Shown: positions 36,894 to 46,361, numbered from the stretch's first letter. The stretch is DNA of 64,000 bases from an uncultured Ruminiclostridium sp. (GCA_910579265.1 CAJTTE010000006.1:62001-126000), one strand, 5' to 3'. Notes: generated by a model from the sequence alone, not told the origin. Numbers and translations are program-made.

Positions 36894-37820
36894 TCAATAA
36901 TTAAACACGCTTCCCCCGATAAATTCCCGGACTATGGAGCTTTCGGGAATAAGATCCGAAGAAAGAGGCGTTATTTCCTCCAAAAAAGCCAGCATATCCC
37001 TTACCATATCATATAATTCAAAATCAGGGCTGACCGCCTCCAGCTCCGGAATGAGCTGAGGCGAATAAACCGCCGCTTCAAATGACATAAATGTATCGAT
37101 ATTTATAGCTGCATTATCCTTATAGGGCATTATATAAAGCTGTTCGCCCCGTTGAACGGACCTGAAGGCTCTGATAATATCTTCCGTTTTTCGTCCCCTG
37201 AAGAGCCTGTCCCGCATAAGCCGGCGCATAAGTCGTATCATGCTTGGATGAAGAAGCTTCTTTCCCATTGAGAGCCTTGTTCTGACGCTGACATATATTC
37301 CTTCGGAATGCTTGTGAACAGAGCCTATGACCTCGGGATTAAGGGCGTGTATACCCTCTATTATGATAAGCTCCCGCTCTTTTCTGCAAAGCAGCTTTCC
37401 TGCCTCCCTGGTCTGATCGGCGAAATTAAATACGGGAAGCTGCGTAGGAAGACAATTAAAGAACCTGTCCAGATGCTCCGTAAGAAGAGGTATATCTACT
37501 CTCGAGGGCGCCTCAAGATCGATCTTGCTTCTTTCCTCCGGAGTAAGCCCGTTAAGCGGATGAAAATAATTGTCCATCGAAATCACATGAGCAAAAAGCC
37601 CCCGGGCATCCAAAAGAGCCTTAAGCCTTAATGCGGAGGTGGTCTTTGAGCTTCCCGAGGGTCCGGAAAGAAGAACTATCGGCTTTTCTTCCGCCCGTTT
37701 GGCAATCATGTCCGCTGCCGCTTCAAGCTGATTATGGTAGAGTCTCTCCGCCGATATGACCTCGGTTCTCGAATCCTGGTTCAAAGCGTCGTTAAGCTCC
37801 CGTACAGGTAAAATATTCAT
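36894..37820 (-). CDS. Uridine kinase-like nucleoside kinase
   Basis: This 308-residue P-loop kinase of the phosphoribulokinase/uridine kinase family has Walker A GPSGSSKTTSA (about 53), the MDNYFHPL substrate motif, and IIIEGIHALNPEV as the Walker B/lid-region motif. Clostridial relatives often carry an N-terminal TGS domain (about 550 residues in all); here only about 40 residues precede the kinase. The start is ATG 37820 with GAAAGGAG. It lies one base after a HAD phosphatase gene, so the pair is co-translated. The substrate is not determined by sequence. Confidence 0.85.
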   Translation of the reverse strand: MNILPVRELNDALNQDSRTEVISAERLYHNQLEAAADMIAKRAEEKPIVLLSGPSGSSKTTSALRLKALLDARGLFAHVISMDNYFHPLNGLTPEERSKIDLEAPSRVDIPLLTEHLDRFFNCLPTQLPVFNFADQTREAGKLLCRKERELIIIEGIHALNPEVIGSVHKHSEGIYVSVRTRLSMGKKLLHPSMIRLMRRLMRDRLFRGRKTEDIIRAFRSVQRGEQLYIMPYKDNAAINIDTFMSFEAAVYSPQLIPELEAVSPDFELYDMVRDMLAFLEEITPLSSDLIPESSIVREFIGGSVFNY

Positions 37821-37821
37821 A

Positions 37822-38502
37822 CTAAAAGCTCCTTTCGGGCAGCTTGTCCAACGCGCCCAGTATATCTGCAAGCTCAAAAAGCGAGTCACATTTTGCGTAC
37901 AGCATTTTTTTAATCTCCTCGTCGGGCTGTGACAGATCGGGAATCATTACCGGCTTCATTCCCGCTGTGTAGGCCGATCTTATTCCGTTGGGCGAATCCT
38001 CTACGGCTATGCACCCGCCCGGAGGCACACCTATTTTTTCGGCGGCATAAAGGTACAGATCCGGAGCAGGCTTTCCGTTTTCCACCATAGGGCCGCAGCA
38101 TATTTCCCCGAATCGGTCATACAGACCGATAAGCTTAAGATATTTATCGGCTCTTTCCTTGTCGGTTGCGGTAGCCACAGCTGTTTTTATGCCCGTACCT
38201 TGAAGACGGTCCAAAAGCTCGTCTATACCCTTCTTCTTTTTGAGCCCGTTTTCTTCTATATCCCGGTCCATAAGCTCTTTCCGCCTGGCCCGCACGGCCT
38301 GATAGTCAAAGTCCTCCCCGAAAATTTCTTTGAGAAGAGGCGAAGCATATTTCCCGGCAAGGCTCCGAAGCATAAGCGCCTGCTCGTATTCCATATGATA
38401 CCCGAATTCCTTAGCCGCCATACGCCAGTATTTGGCCAAAAGCGGTTCGGTATCCAGAATAACACCGTCCATATCAAAAATTACTGCCTGTATCTCCGTC
38501 AC
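37822..38502 (-). CDS. HAD-superfamily sugar-phosphate phosphatase/mutase
   Basis: This 226-residue protein of the beta-phosphoglucomutase-like class has the nucleophile motif FDMDGVILDTEP (D11, D13 by GTG start), motif II TAVATAT, the K in NGKPAPD, and motif IV IAVEDSPNGIRSA. It would dephosphorylate or isomerise a small sugar phosphate. The GTG start 38502 has GAAGGGGG about 10 bases upstream. It is the first gene of an operon with the nucleoside kinase and has a good promoter. Confidence 0.9.
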   Translation of the reverse strand: MTEIQAVIFDMDGVILDTEPLLAKYWRMAAKEFGYHMEYEQALMLRSLAGKYASPLLKEIFGEDFDYQAVRARRKELMDRDIEENGLKKKKGIDELLDRLQGTGIKTAVATATDKERADKYLKLIGLYDRFGEICCGPMVENGKPAPDLYLYAAEKIGVPPGGCIAVEDSPNGIRSAYTAGMKPVMIPDLSQPDEEIKKMLYAKCDSLFELADILGALDKLPERSF

Positions 38503-38558
38503 CCTTCCTAAGCCCCCTTCATAACAATTGCCGGTATTTTCAAGAATTTACGTTTTTT

Positions 38559-38587
38559 ATTTTACCATATGACGTAATTTTTTTCAA
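38559..38587 (-). promoter_or_regulatory. Promoter of the HAD/nucleoside kinase operon
   Basis: On the minus strand TTGAAA (38582-38587), a 17-bp spacer and TAAAAT (38559-38564) with TGG before it are present. Confidence 0.65.
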
Positions 38588-38800
38588 GTGAAAACGGACA
38601 ATAAGTAAAACGGACAAAACCGCGCTTCGGCGGCGGCTCTGATCACAGCTTCGCATATATCGCTCAGTCGACCCTCCGGCGTTTTTCTTCCTTTGAATAT
38701 ATAAGCGAAATTAAGCAAAATTTTATAGAAGCTGCGAAAAACTCACGGTAATAAGCTTTACAGAAAACCGCAAACCCATATGTTTCATTTAGCCGCATGC

Positions 38801-38872
38801 GGCGATATAAAGGCGGCATAGAGAAAAACCCTCCGGCTCTCTCCATGCCGCCGTTAAAATATGTCGCCTTAT
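38801..38872 (-). terminator. Long stem-loop after the DraG-like gene
   Basis: GGCGGCAT/ATGCCGCC with inner GAGA/TCTC pairing and outer GGCGATAT/ATGTCGCC pairing lies 24 bp past the stop codon. No long T run is seen. Confidence 0.55.
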
Positions 38873-38895
38873 TTGGTGGGAACAAATGTTTTTCG

Positions 38896-39993
38896 TCAAT
38901 CCGTTTCGTCCTCAGCGTCTTCATCCGCGTATGCCGAATTATCATAAAGCACGTCGGCAACCGTTTCCAGAAGGGAACTGTACTGAATTTTCTTAAGCCA
39001 GCTTTTAGGCAGCTTTTTATAACCGTACCATGTGCCGAGTATGCCGCCCGTTATTGCGGCGCAGGCTGCGCTGTCCCCGTCGTGATTTGCCGACAGAGCT
39101 ATTGCGTATTTAAAATTTGTCTGATGTAGGAGCGCGCTGTAAACAGCTATTGCGAGAGTAGAAACGGCGCTAAGGCCGTCGCCCAGCTCAGCTATTCCCT
39201 CCTGAGGATCCGTATCCTCGTCGTTTGCCAGATCAACTGCTTTTTGAAGCGCGGTATAAGTGTTGGAGTTTTCGGGGTAGGAAGCCAAAAGCGCCATCGC
39301 CTCGTTTATCGCGTCATCCAAAGGCTTGTCCTCCATAAGCTCGGCTACGATCGACGCATAAACGCCGCAGGGGAGATAACCGTCCGGATGTGAATGTGTG
39401 ATTGCGCCTATATCGCAGCCCATTCTGAAAGCCATATCGGAGCTTTGACCGTAAAAAAGTCCTGCCGGCGCCACACGCTTTACCGCTCCGTTGTCAATAT
39501 TGTTGTTTACCCTTCTGCTTAATGTTCCGAAGGCATTGTTCTTAACATCCAAAAGCGCGTCTATATTCGCGTTATTAAGGCGCCTTTGCTTGCCAAGCCC
39601 CTTTGATTTGAGCAAAGAAGACATATTGGGGTTTTTTGTTTTGTCGAATAGCCATTCATATTCTCTTCCCGCTATGGTTTTTGTCTGCATATAAAGCCAT
39701 AGCTGATAGGAATAAAAAACATAATTGGCTACGGCGCTGTTTTCGTACTCGGCATGTTCGTTATGCGCCCATAGAATACCGTCTGCGGTAAAGAGGCTCA
39801 TCTGCGTAGCCTCCGTAAAAAGCGCCGTACCGGTCTTCCGGCTTACCGCAAGCTCCTTGGCTCCGTTTTTTTCGAAAGTTTCGCATATTTCTTCAAAACT
39901 CATATTCATCAGAGGGTATCCGAAAGCGTCGCCTAATGCGCTCCCGAAAAATGCCCCCTCAAATTTATCCATATACCTTGTTACCTTGCTCAT
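38896..39993 (-). CDS. ADP-ribosylglycohydrolase-family protein, metal site degenerate
   Basis: This 365-residue all-helical DraG-like protein shows the family start FEGAFFGSALGDAFGYPL and the helical body. The N-terminal metal motif, normally SDDTQM or TDDTQM, reads T60-E-A-T-Q-M. The C-terminal motif, normally GDSDS or GDTDT, reads HDGDSAACAAI (about residues 300-310). Three acidic ligands of the binuclear Mg centre are therefore changed, so hydrolase activity is doubtful. A weak GGAAAAG site precedes ATG 39993. It is monocistronic. It may bind ADP-ribose or ADP-ribosylated protein without cleaving it (inference). Confidence 0.85.
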   Translation of the reverse strand: MSKVTRYMDKFEGAFFGSALGDAFGYPLMNMSFEEICETFEKNGAKELAVSRKTGTALFTEATQMSLFTADGILWAHNEHAEYENSAVANYVFYSYQLWLYMQTKTIAGREYEWLFDKTKNPNMSSLLKSKGLGKQRRLNNANIDALLDVKNNAFGTLSRRVNNNIDNGAVKRVAPAGLFYGQSSDMAFRMGCDIGAITHSHPDGYLPCGVYASIVAELMEDKPLDDAINEAMALLASYPENSNTYTALQKAVDLANDEDTDPQEGIAELGDGLSAVSTLAIAVYSALLHQTNFKYAIALSANHDGDSAACAAITGGILGTWYGYKKLPKSWLKKIQYSSLLETVADVLYDNSAYADEDAEDETD

Positions 39994-40116
39994 TTCAACT
40001 TTTCCCGCAAAAACGGTTTTCCCTTTCTTTTTATTTTATAAGGTTTATTATACGCCGCCGTCCGTTGGAGATATCCGACCCGGCGAAAAATATGCTTCTC
40101 CGAAAATTGTTTTTAT

Positions 40117-40139
40117 TGTTCCACCAAGTAACCCTTACG
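40117..40139. repeat. Solo end of a family E element
   Basis: gttccaccaagtaaccctta matches the family E terminal repeat. No second end is nearby. The stop codon of the neighbouring membrane protein gene lies inside it. Confidence 0.55.
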
Positions 40140-41595
40140 GTTTTTTTCTTATCCTTTTTTCGTTTTTCCTGCCCATCTTTTCCGCTGCACGCCGGTTAGC
40201 CTCCGTTTCAGTCATGGATTCCAGTTCCGGACTGGAATAAGCTATTCTCGGCGTATAGCTCCATCCCGCCGTGCTTTCCCTGTCATAGACGGTGCGGCAA
40301 AAAACCGGCGAACCTACCATAGCCAGCAGGTGTTCAAGATAATCGTAATAACTGCCCGGCGTCAGGACTCCTTTCTGAAGCGGAATATCCGTACATGCCT
40401 TTCGTACTATTTTATCCGCCATCATAACGCAGTTGGAGGTCACTACAAAGTAGGTTTTCATTTTACCGCTTTTGAATTTATAAAAATCCGAACCCGTACA
40501 GTTCCACATTTTACTTCCCCAGTCGAATACGGCCTCGCCCTTAGCCGAAGGGTCGTTTTTATAAACCTGCTGAAGGGGTGTTTCCCAAGGATAGGACATC
40601 TCCTTGATCTTTGATATTTCTTCACGCACCGCCGTCTTCTGTTCTTCGGTAAGTCTGAATCCGTAACCGTATATTTCTCTGGGTGAAGCGGTAACATAAA
40701 ACCTTATATAGGGCTCCTTTTTACCCACGACAAATATTCCGTCGCCGATACCTCCGAAAAGAGATGTGGAGGTAAGATCATAAGAACCGTATGAATAGAT
40801 GACACCTTCAAAACAAAGATCACAGTGTCCCATTATGCCGAATCCGTGCTCACTGACATGTATCATAACCTCCATATCCGGCGGCGCAGAGGTTTCCTTG
40901 CCGTCCGGATAAAAAGTCTTAAGCTCTGCTCTTGCTTTTTCGGGATCAAGGATATTTTGTCTCCTTCTGGCTCTGAGCTTTGCAAAGGGCCTTAAAGTAG
41001 ACAAAAGAACGGGCATAGGAAGGCTGAGCTTTTTGCTGAACCTTCTTCTGAAGCTTCCCGGAAGGCATTGAAAAATAAAATCCCAGACCAGAAACGCCCC
41101 GTAAAAAATACAGTAAAGACCCGAAACCGCAAGGAATCCTCTCTTGCCCATTTCAGGCACGAACACCATCAGGATACCGAAAACCAAAAAGAATAAAAAA
41201 AGCAGAAGCTCCTTTATTCTTCCCGATACATTATCCTTTCTGTCGATAAAATAATCCATAAGCTTTATGCCTGCATTCACCAAAATGTACAGCGTAAAGA
41301 TTATATAAACCGGTTCAAGACTGAGTCTGGGCAGCAATATGATCATCCCGCCCAGACAAATATTAAGAAGCGCGCTTATAAAAAGGCTTTTAAAAGAATC
41401 GTTCGATATGGCTTTTCTCTTTGCCGCCGCCGAAATGCCGGATACAAATCCGTGCAGCACCACGACCGAGCCGCCCAGATAACAAACGAACTCCATTACC
41501 GGCTCTCCTACGGTTAACGTATATATTCCGGCGGCTATGATTGCCGCTCCTGCCACAAGGCATATAAATGGATACCATTTTGAATTGTTTTTCAT
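40135..41595 (-). CDS. Membrane protein with DUF308-like N terminus and possible permuted papain-like tail
   Basis: This 486-residue protein has six to seven hydrophobic helices in residues 8-180, resembling HdeD/DUF308 paired-helix proteins, and then a basic linker. The soluble tail (about 235-450) contains HVSEHGFGIMGHCDL, a tyrosine-rich GVIYSYGSYDL, and TSNCVMMADKIV. This His-then-Cys order resembles permuted papain-like (NlpC/YiiX-type) cysteine hydrolases. The assignment is tentative. The last two codons and stop fall in a solo family E terminus. It is followed on the same strand, upstream in the genome, by rlmH and dacF. Confidence 0.7.
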   Translation of the reverse strand: MKNNSKWYPFICLVAGAAIIAAGIYTLTVGEPVMEFVCYLGGSVVVLHGFVSGISAAAKRKAISNDSFKSLFISALLNICLGGMIILLPRLSLEPVYIIFTLYILVNAGIKLMDYFIDRKDNVSGRIKELLLFLFFLVFGILMVFVPEMGKRGFLAVSGLYCIFYGAFLVWDFIFQCLPGSFRRRFSKKLSLPMPVLLSTLRPFAKLRARRRQNILDPEKARAELKTFYPDGKETSAPPDMEVMIHVSEHGFGIMGHCDLCFEGVIYSYGSYDLTSTSLFGGIGDGIFVVGKKEPYIRFYVTASPREIYGYGFRLTEEQKTAVREEISKIKEMSYPWETPLQQVYKNDPSAKGEAVFDWGSKMWNCTGSDFYKFKSGKMKTYFVVTSNCVMMADKIVRKACTDIPLQKGVLTPGSYYDYLEHLLAMVGSPVFCRTVYDRESTAGWSYTPRIAYSSPELESMTETEANRRAAEKMGRKNEKRIRKKP

Positions 41596-41619
41596 TTCTG
41601 TCGTTCTTTCCGATCGCGG

Positions 41620-42099
41620 TTATTTATGGTACCGCTTGTTGTAAATGATCGTATAAGCTCTGTATATCTGCTCCGAAAGCATGACCCTCGCCAGCTGATG
41701 AGGAAACGTCATTTTTGACATGGACAGCTTCAGATCTGCGGCAGCCTTTACCCCTTCCCCGAGTCCGAAGGAGCTGCCGATTATAAAAACGACGGAACTT
41801 ACGCCCTTTAAAGGAAGGGTTTTAGTTATATCCGCCAGCTGAGCGCTGGTCATTTCCTTCCCTTCGACGCACATTGCGCATACATAAGCTCCGGAAGGGA
41901 TTTTTTTAAGTATCTTTTCTCCTTCCCTGTTTAGGGCATTGTGGATCTCGGCTTGGGACGGGTTATCGGAAAGCCTTTCTGGTTCGATTATTTCCGTATT
42001 GAAACGACAAAAAGCACCGAGTCTCTTCTCATATTCGCTGCAAGCATCACGAAAGTGATCCTCTTTAATCCTGCCTACGCAGATAAGTGTTATATTCAT
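41620..42099 (-). CDS. rlmH: 23S rRNA pseudouridine-1915 N3-methyltransferase RlmH
   Basis: This 159-residue SPOUT methyltransferase starts MNITLICVGRIKE. It has the knot sequence VVFIIGSSFGLGEGV, with LSMSKMTFPHQLARVMLSEQIYRAYTI (cited in part) and the conserved C-terminal YHK. It methylates m3-pseudouridine 1915 on 70S ribosomes. ATG 42099 overlaps the dacF stop as TGATG, so it is translated from the dacF message. Confidence 0.96.
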   Translation of the reverse strand: MNITLICVGRIKEDHFRDACSEYEKRLGAFCRFNTEIIEPERLSDNPSQAEIHNALNREGEKILKKIPSGAYVCAMCVEGKEMTSAQLADITKTLPLKGVSSVVFIIGSSFGLGEGVKAAADLKLSMSKMTFPHQLARVMLSEQIYRAYTIIYNKRYHK

Positions 42100-43580
42100 C
42101 AATTAAATCCGTTTCTCTTTCTCCTTCTTTCCTTGCGTCTTGCCTCCTGTATAAGCCTTCTGCGGCGTATTGTGAGAAGAACGAAAAGAACGATTATACA
42201 AATAATGAGCAATATAACGAGCGGCATAAACCAGGATGTATCGGTAAGCGATTTTGCCCTATCGGTAAGATATGCCACCTGAGAACGCTCCACTGATTTT
42301 GCGGCAACCAGATCGATAGTACGGACCATATCGCCCTGATAAATTATGTCCAGCTTACCAAGGACCTCTCCCTTGCTCACCGGAGCCACCACATTTTCAT
42401 ATAGAAGAGTCATTTTTTTCTGTACGGGTCCGCTGTTGCCGCTTTCCTGACCGTCCGCCAGATCCTTCGGCACGATGGTGGTGAATCCATCTCTGGTTAC
42501 AAGCTGTAACCTATCCGTTTCTCCCTGTTCAACATCTATCTCGGTGCAAATTTCGTTTTCATTGACCACCGTCTGATAAACAAAGCTGCCGTAAGCCCAC
42601 TTATAAAGATTATTGTGATCAAGGGCGGCATAATTATAGCTTTTTCCTTCCTCATTGAAATAAGGCGCCTGCATAGTTACCAAAAGATAAGTATAACCAT
42701 CCTTTTGTGCGGTGGTGACGAGGCATCTGCCTCCGTCGTGAGCCGTTCCGTCCTTATCATAATAATAGTCGATGCTTCCTGTTTTTATTCCGTGTACATA
42801 TTCGAGATAATAATCCGAGCTGGGAGTTATAAGCGGGTTTGTAGTATATTTTACATAACCGTCCGGATTATATTTGTTTGCGGGAAATTCATAGGAAGTT
42901 GTGTCGCATATCTCCATAAACTTGGGTACATTGTCATACGCATATCTGGATATAAGATACATATCGTAGGGGGTGGTGTAGTTGTCCTCTTCCCAAAGCC
43001 CGTGAGCGTTGGAAAAATGTGTGCCCTTACACCCCAGATCCGCCGCTTTTTTATTCATCAGCTCCACAAAAGCTTCCACGGAACCGCACAGGTTTATAGC
43101 CAGCACGTTCGCGCCTTCGCAGGCGGAAGCAAGCATAAGAGCGTACAGACAATCAAGATAGGATATGTTTGTCTGACCCGCCTCAAGTGCGGCATTTGAC
43201 GCCCCTGTCTTATTGGGATCGCCCTCCCAGAATTCGTTTGTTGCTTCATAGCTTATCCTGACCTTTTCATTAAGATCATGACAGTTTTCAAGAACTACGA
43301 TAGCGGTCATTATTTTGGTTATGGAAGCCGGGTAATATCTCTGATTTTCGTTTTTGGAATAAATGACTACGCCGGTATCCATGTTCACCATATATACCCC
43401 GTCGCTGTAAACCTTTTCCACGTCGGGTACAAAAGCCGCTTCTATGTCTTGTCCGACAGGGATCTGAAACAATACGGCAAAAATAAGGATAAAAGAAATC
43501 ACCTGTCTGACGAAAGTTCGGCCGGCTGCGGCTTTTTTCGACATACCGGAGGCTCTCTTATAATTTTTTATATAAAGCAT
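42099..43580 (-). CDS. dacF: D-alanyl-D-alanine carboxypeptidase (DacF-type)
   Basis: This 493-residue penicillin-binding protein has an N-terminal export helix (about 22-42), the SxxK nucleophile S86-I-T-K89, a SxN-like motif S-A-C in LASACEGAN (the Asn is replaced by Cys), KTG in HGIKTGS, and a C-terminal membrane anchor followed by a very basic tail. It trims pentapeptides of peptidoglycan. The start is ATG 43580 with AAAAGGAG; the frame is open to 43772 but without a site. It is coupled to rlmH. Confidence 0.92.
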   Translation of the reverse strand: MLYIKNYKRASGMSKKAAAGRTFVRQVISFILIFAVLFQIPVGQDIEAAFVPDVEKVYSDGVYMVNMDTGVVIYSKNENQRYYPASITKIMTAIVVLENCHDLNEKVRISYEATNEFWEGDPNKTGASNAALEAGQTNISYLDCLYALMLASACEGANVLAINLCGSVEAFVELMNKKAADLGCKGTHFSNAHGLWEEDNYTTPYDMYLISRYAYDNVPKFMEICDTTSYEFPANKYNPDGYVKYTTNPLITPSSDYYLEYVHGIKTGSIDYYYDKDGTAHDGGRCLVTTAQKDGYTYLLVTMQAPYFNEEGKSYNYAALDHNNLYKWAYGSFVYQTVVNENEICTEIDVEQGETDRLQLVTRDGFTTIVPKDLADGQESGNSGPVQKKMTLLYENVVAPVSKGEVLGKLDIIYQGDMVRTIDLVAAKSVERSQVAYLTDRAKSLTDTSWFMPLVILLIICIIVLFVLLTIRRRRLIQEARRKERRRKRNGFN

Positions 43581-43949
43581 ATGGACAAAACTCCTTTTTT
43601 GAGGTATAATTACATGTTGTGTGGCGAAATATCGATCAGTCTGATTGCTTGACCGTCTTTGAAGAGTGTTTACATAAAACCCGGCACATGTCTTTTCGTC
43701 AGTTTTCACCGTATGTTTCAATTTTTTGAAAAACGAAAGTGTTTGTGAAAAAACTTGTCTTGTCTGCGGCAAATTTTTGCCCGGATATCCGTATATCGGT
43801 TTTATATGAACGCGCTCCGATAAATATTGCTCACAATGTCTTTATACATTATACCAAAAAAAAGGAAATATTTAAAGGGGTTTTTTTAAAATTCAGAAAA
43901 ATGTAATATATTTAGTAAGAATTCAGCCTCAGGAAAGGACAAAACAGTT
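43581..43949. other. Divergent spacer between dacF and metY
   Basis: It holds a minus-strand extended -10 (TGG TATAAT, 43848-43856) that could drive dacF. No SAM riboswitch or T-box is recognised ahead of metY. Confidence 0.45.
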
Positions 43950-45233
43950 ATGACAAAAGAAGAATACGGATTCGATACCAAGGTAATACACGGAGGCTTT
44001 GACGGGGATCCCGTCACTCATTCCGTAGTGCCGCCCCTGTATCAGACAAACGCCTATACCTTCGACAGCGCCGATCATGCCAGAAGGCTTTTCGAGCTTT
44101 CCGAACCCGGAAACATTTATTCAAGGCTTCAGAATCCTACCTGTGAGTTTTTTGAAAAGAAGGTTGCCGAATTGGACGGAGGCGTGGGGGCATTGTCGTT
44201 TTCATCCGGACACGCCGCCATATTTAACGCCGTGGTAAATCTTTGCTCCGAAGGTGACGAAATGGTTTCCTCCATAAACATTTACGGGGGAGCCGTAAAC
44301 ATGCTCGGTATATCATTGAAAAGACTTGGCATAACCGTTAAGTTCGTTGACCCCGATGATTTTGAGGCATGGGAAAACGCGGTTACGGATAAGACAAAGC
44401 TTTTCTTTACCGAAATAGTGGGAAATCCTAATGTAAATGTTGCCGATCTTGAAAAAATAGCCGCCATAGCACATAAGCACGGTATTCCCTTTATGGCGGA
44501 CAGCACCTTTACCACACCTTATCTGTGCCGTCCCATAGAATTCGGTGCGGACCTGGTAATACACAGCGCCACAAAATTCCTGGCGGGACACGGTTCGGTA
44601 ATGGCGGGCGTTGTGGTGGATGCGGGAAGCTTTAAATTCAAAGACAACCCACGTTTTCCCCTGTACAATCAACCCGACCCGTCCTATCACGGAGTTGTTT
44701 TCGCGGATCTGGGAGAAAGCGCATTTATCCTGAGACTAAGAGCGCTTATTACCCGTGACTTCGGTGCATGCCTCGCTCCCTTCAACGCCTACATATCGAT
44801 TATAGGAATGGAAACGCTGCCGCTGCGCATGAAAAAACACTGTGAAAACGCTTTGGCATGTGCGCAATTCCTTGAACAATGCCCTCAGGTAGAAAAAGTG
44901 AACTACCCCATGCTGAAAAGCAGCAAATACTACGATCTTGCCCAAAAGTACATACCTGATGGGGCGGGAGGCGTGTTTACCTTTGAACTAAAAGGCGGCA
45001 GAGAAGCGGGTGCAAAATTTATGGACGGTCTAAAGCTGCTTAAGATCGTAGCCAATGTGGGAGATGTGCGCTCCATGGTTATTCATCCGGCTTCCACGAC
45101 TCACTCGCAGCTTTCCGCGGAGCAGCTTAGGGAAGCGGGGATAACCGAAAACACGGTCCGTCTTTCTATCGGACTTGAAGACAGTAATGACATAATTGCA
45201 GATTTGGAACAGGCGATTGCCGATTGCAAATAA
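43950..45233 (+). CDS. metY: O-acetylhomoserine aminocarboxypropyltransferase
   Basis: This 427-residue PLP enzyme of the Cys/Met metabolism fold makes homocysteine from O-acetylhomoserine and sulfide. Visible are the start FDTKVIHGG, YSRLQNPTCEFFEKKVAELDGG, the PLP lysine in IHSATKFLAGHG (about 209), and the C-terminal SMVIHPASTTH and VRLSIGLED. AGGAAAGG precedes ATG 43950. It is monocistronic. Together with metK it gives the window part of the methionine/SAM route. Confidence 0.95.
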   Translation: MTKEEYGFDTKVIHGGFDGDPVTHSVVPPLYQTNAYTFDSADHARRLFELSEPGNIYSRLQNPTCEFFEKKVAELDGGVGALSFSSGHAAIFNAVVNLCSEGDEMVSSINIYGGAVNMLGISLKRLGITVKFVDPDDFEAWENAVTDKTKLFFTEIVGNPNVNVADLEKIAAIAHKHGIPFMADSTFTTPYLCRPIEFGADLVIHSATKFLAGHGSVMAGVVVDAGSFKFKDNPRFPLYNQPDPSYHGVVFADLGESAFILRLRALITRDFGACLAPFNAYISIIGMETLPLRMKKHCENALACAQFLEQCPQVEKVNYPMLKSSKYYDLAQKYIPDGAGGVFTFELKGGREAGAKFMDGLKLLKIVANVGDVRSMVIHPASTTHSQLSAEQLREAGITENTVRLSIGLEDSNDIIADLEQAIADCK

Positions 45234-45443
45234 TAAGTGCAGGATTTTTCCGTTCCTGCTTCAGATAAGGCTGAGGCATACCTGAAAACAAATTCTGCGG
45301 ATTTACCGCGTTGCCGGAAAAGCGCATCCATATGAGAGCCTCCCAAGAATTGGCGCGGAAAACGTCCGCATTTGACGTAAATCGATTAAATCGGGACTTT
45401 TGATATAACCCCTGAATTCTTTCCGAAAGGAGCAAAAAAGATT

Positions 45444-46172
45444 ATGATATTTATTACCGGAGATACTCACAGAGATATTTCCCGTTTCAGCAATAAAATC
45501 GTTAAACGTCTTAAAAAGAACGACACACTGATAATCTGCGGAGATTTCGGCTTTGTTTGGGACGGCTCCAAGGAAGAAGAAAAGCTTCTTAAATCATTGG
45601 GAAAGAAAAAATACAATATTCTTTTTGTGGAAGGCGTTCACGAAAATTTTGAAGAGCTTCAAAAGTATGATACCGAAAAATGGTGCGGCGGTATGACCCG
45701 TAAAATAAGCGGTAATTTAAGGCAGCTTATGCGCGGACAAGTATTTGAAATAGAAGGGAAAAAAATATTTGCGTTCGGAGGCGGACGAAGCGACGATAAC
45801 GATTCTTATCTGAATCCCTCGGACAGCTCGGCGGAAATACGCTGGCGAATGGAAATACCCACCGATAAGGAGCTGGAGGAGGGAATGAAAAACCTTGAAG
45901 CCTGTAACTTCGCGGTGGACTATATCGTAAGCTATGAACCCCCGGCCAAAATAAGCGAATTTTTGGATCTGGAAAGGACCGACCGCAATCATGTGAATAC
46001 ATATCTGGATCAGATACGCGAGAAGGTAGACTTTAAGCGCTGGTTTTTCGGAAGACATCATTTGAATAAAGTGATACCGCCAAAGTTTCAGGCTGTGTTT
46101 GACGGCGTTATAAACGCCGAGGACGAACCTAAGCTTGCTCTGACGGTAAAGGGACAAAAGGCGGCGCGTTGA
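45444..46172 (+). CDS. Calcineurin-like phosphoesterase with altered metal site
   Basis: This 242-residue protein belongs to the clostridial single-domain metallophosphoesterases. Motif I GDTH (6-9) and motif II GDFGFVWD (33-40) are intact. Motif III, normally GNHE, is G64-V65-H-E, so the Asn ligand is lost. The normal S/T-H before the EPP or CAP stretch is S-Y164. GHxH reads G-R204-H-H, losing the first His. Three of the dimetal ligands are therefore changed, and activity is doubtful. GAAAGGAG precedes ATG 45444. It stands upstream of a family E element and ydbC. Confidence 0.85.
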   Translation: MIFITGDTHRDISRFSNKIVKRLKKNDTLIICGDFGFVWDGSKEEEKLLKSLGKKKYNILFVEGVHENFEELQKYDTEKWCGGMTRKISGNLRQLMRGQVFEIEGKKIFAFGGGRSDDNDSYLNPSDSSAEIRWRMEIPTDKELEEGMKNLEACNFAVDYIVSYEPPAKISEFLDLERTDRNHVNTYLDQIREKVDFKRWFFGRHHLNKVIPPKFQAVFDGVINAEDEPKLALTVKGQKAAR

Positions 46173-46203
46173 AAAAACCGAAGCCGGACATGCTCCCGGC
46201 ATT

Positions 46204-46361
46204 ATTGCTCCCCCAATTAACTCTTGAATTTTCTGCTTGCCCGGCTGCCTAAATACTTCGTCAGGATCCCTTGAAATTTGCGCATATTTCTGCGGTCTTC
46301 TTCCTTGCCTTTCGACAGTCCTTCGGCGCACAAATTCTTTAAGGATTACTTGGCGGAGCAT
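46204..46361 (-). repeat. Family E element
   Basis: Borders are attgctcccccaattaac and ggattacttggcggagca. It is inverted relative to 18681-18840. Confidence 0.8.

Noticed and set aside
43773..43949. SAM riboswitch ahead of metY
   Set aside because: None of the S-box blocks found at metK occurs here.
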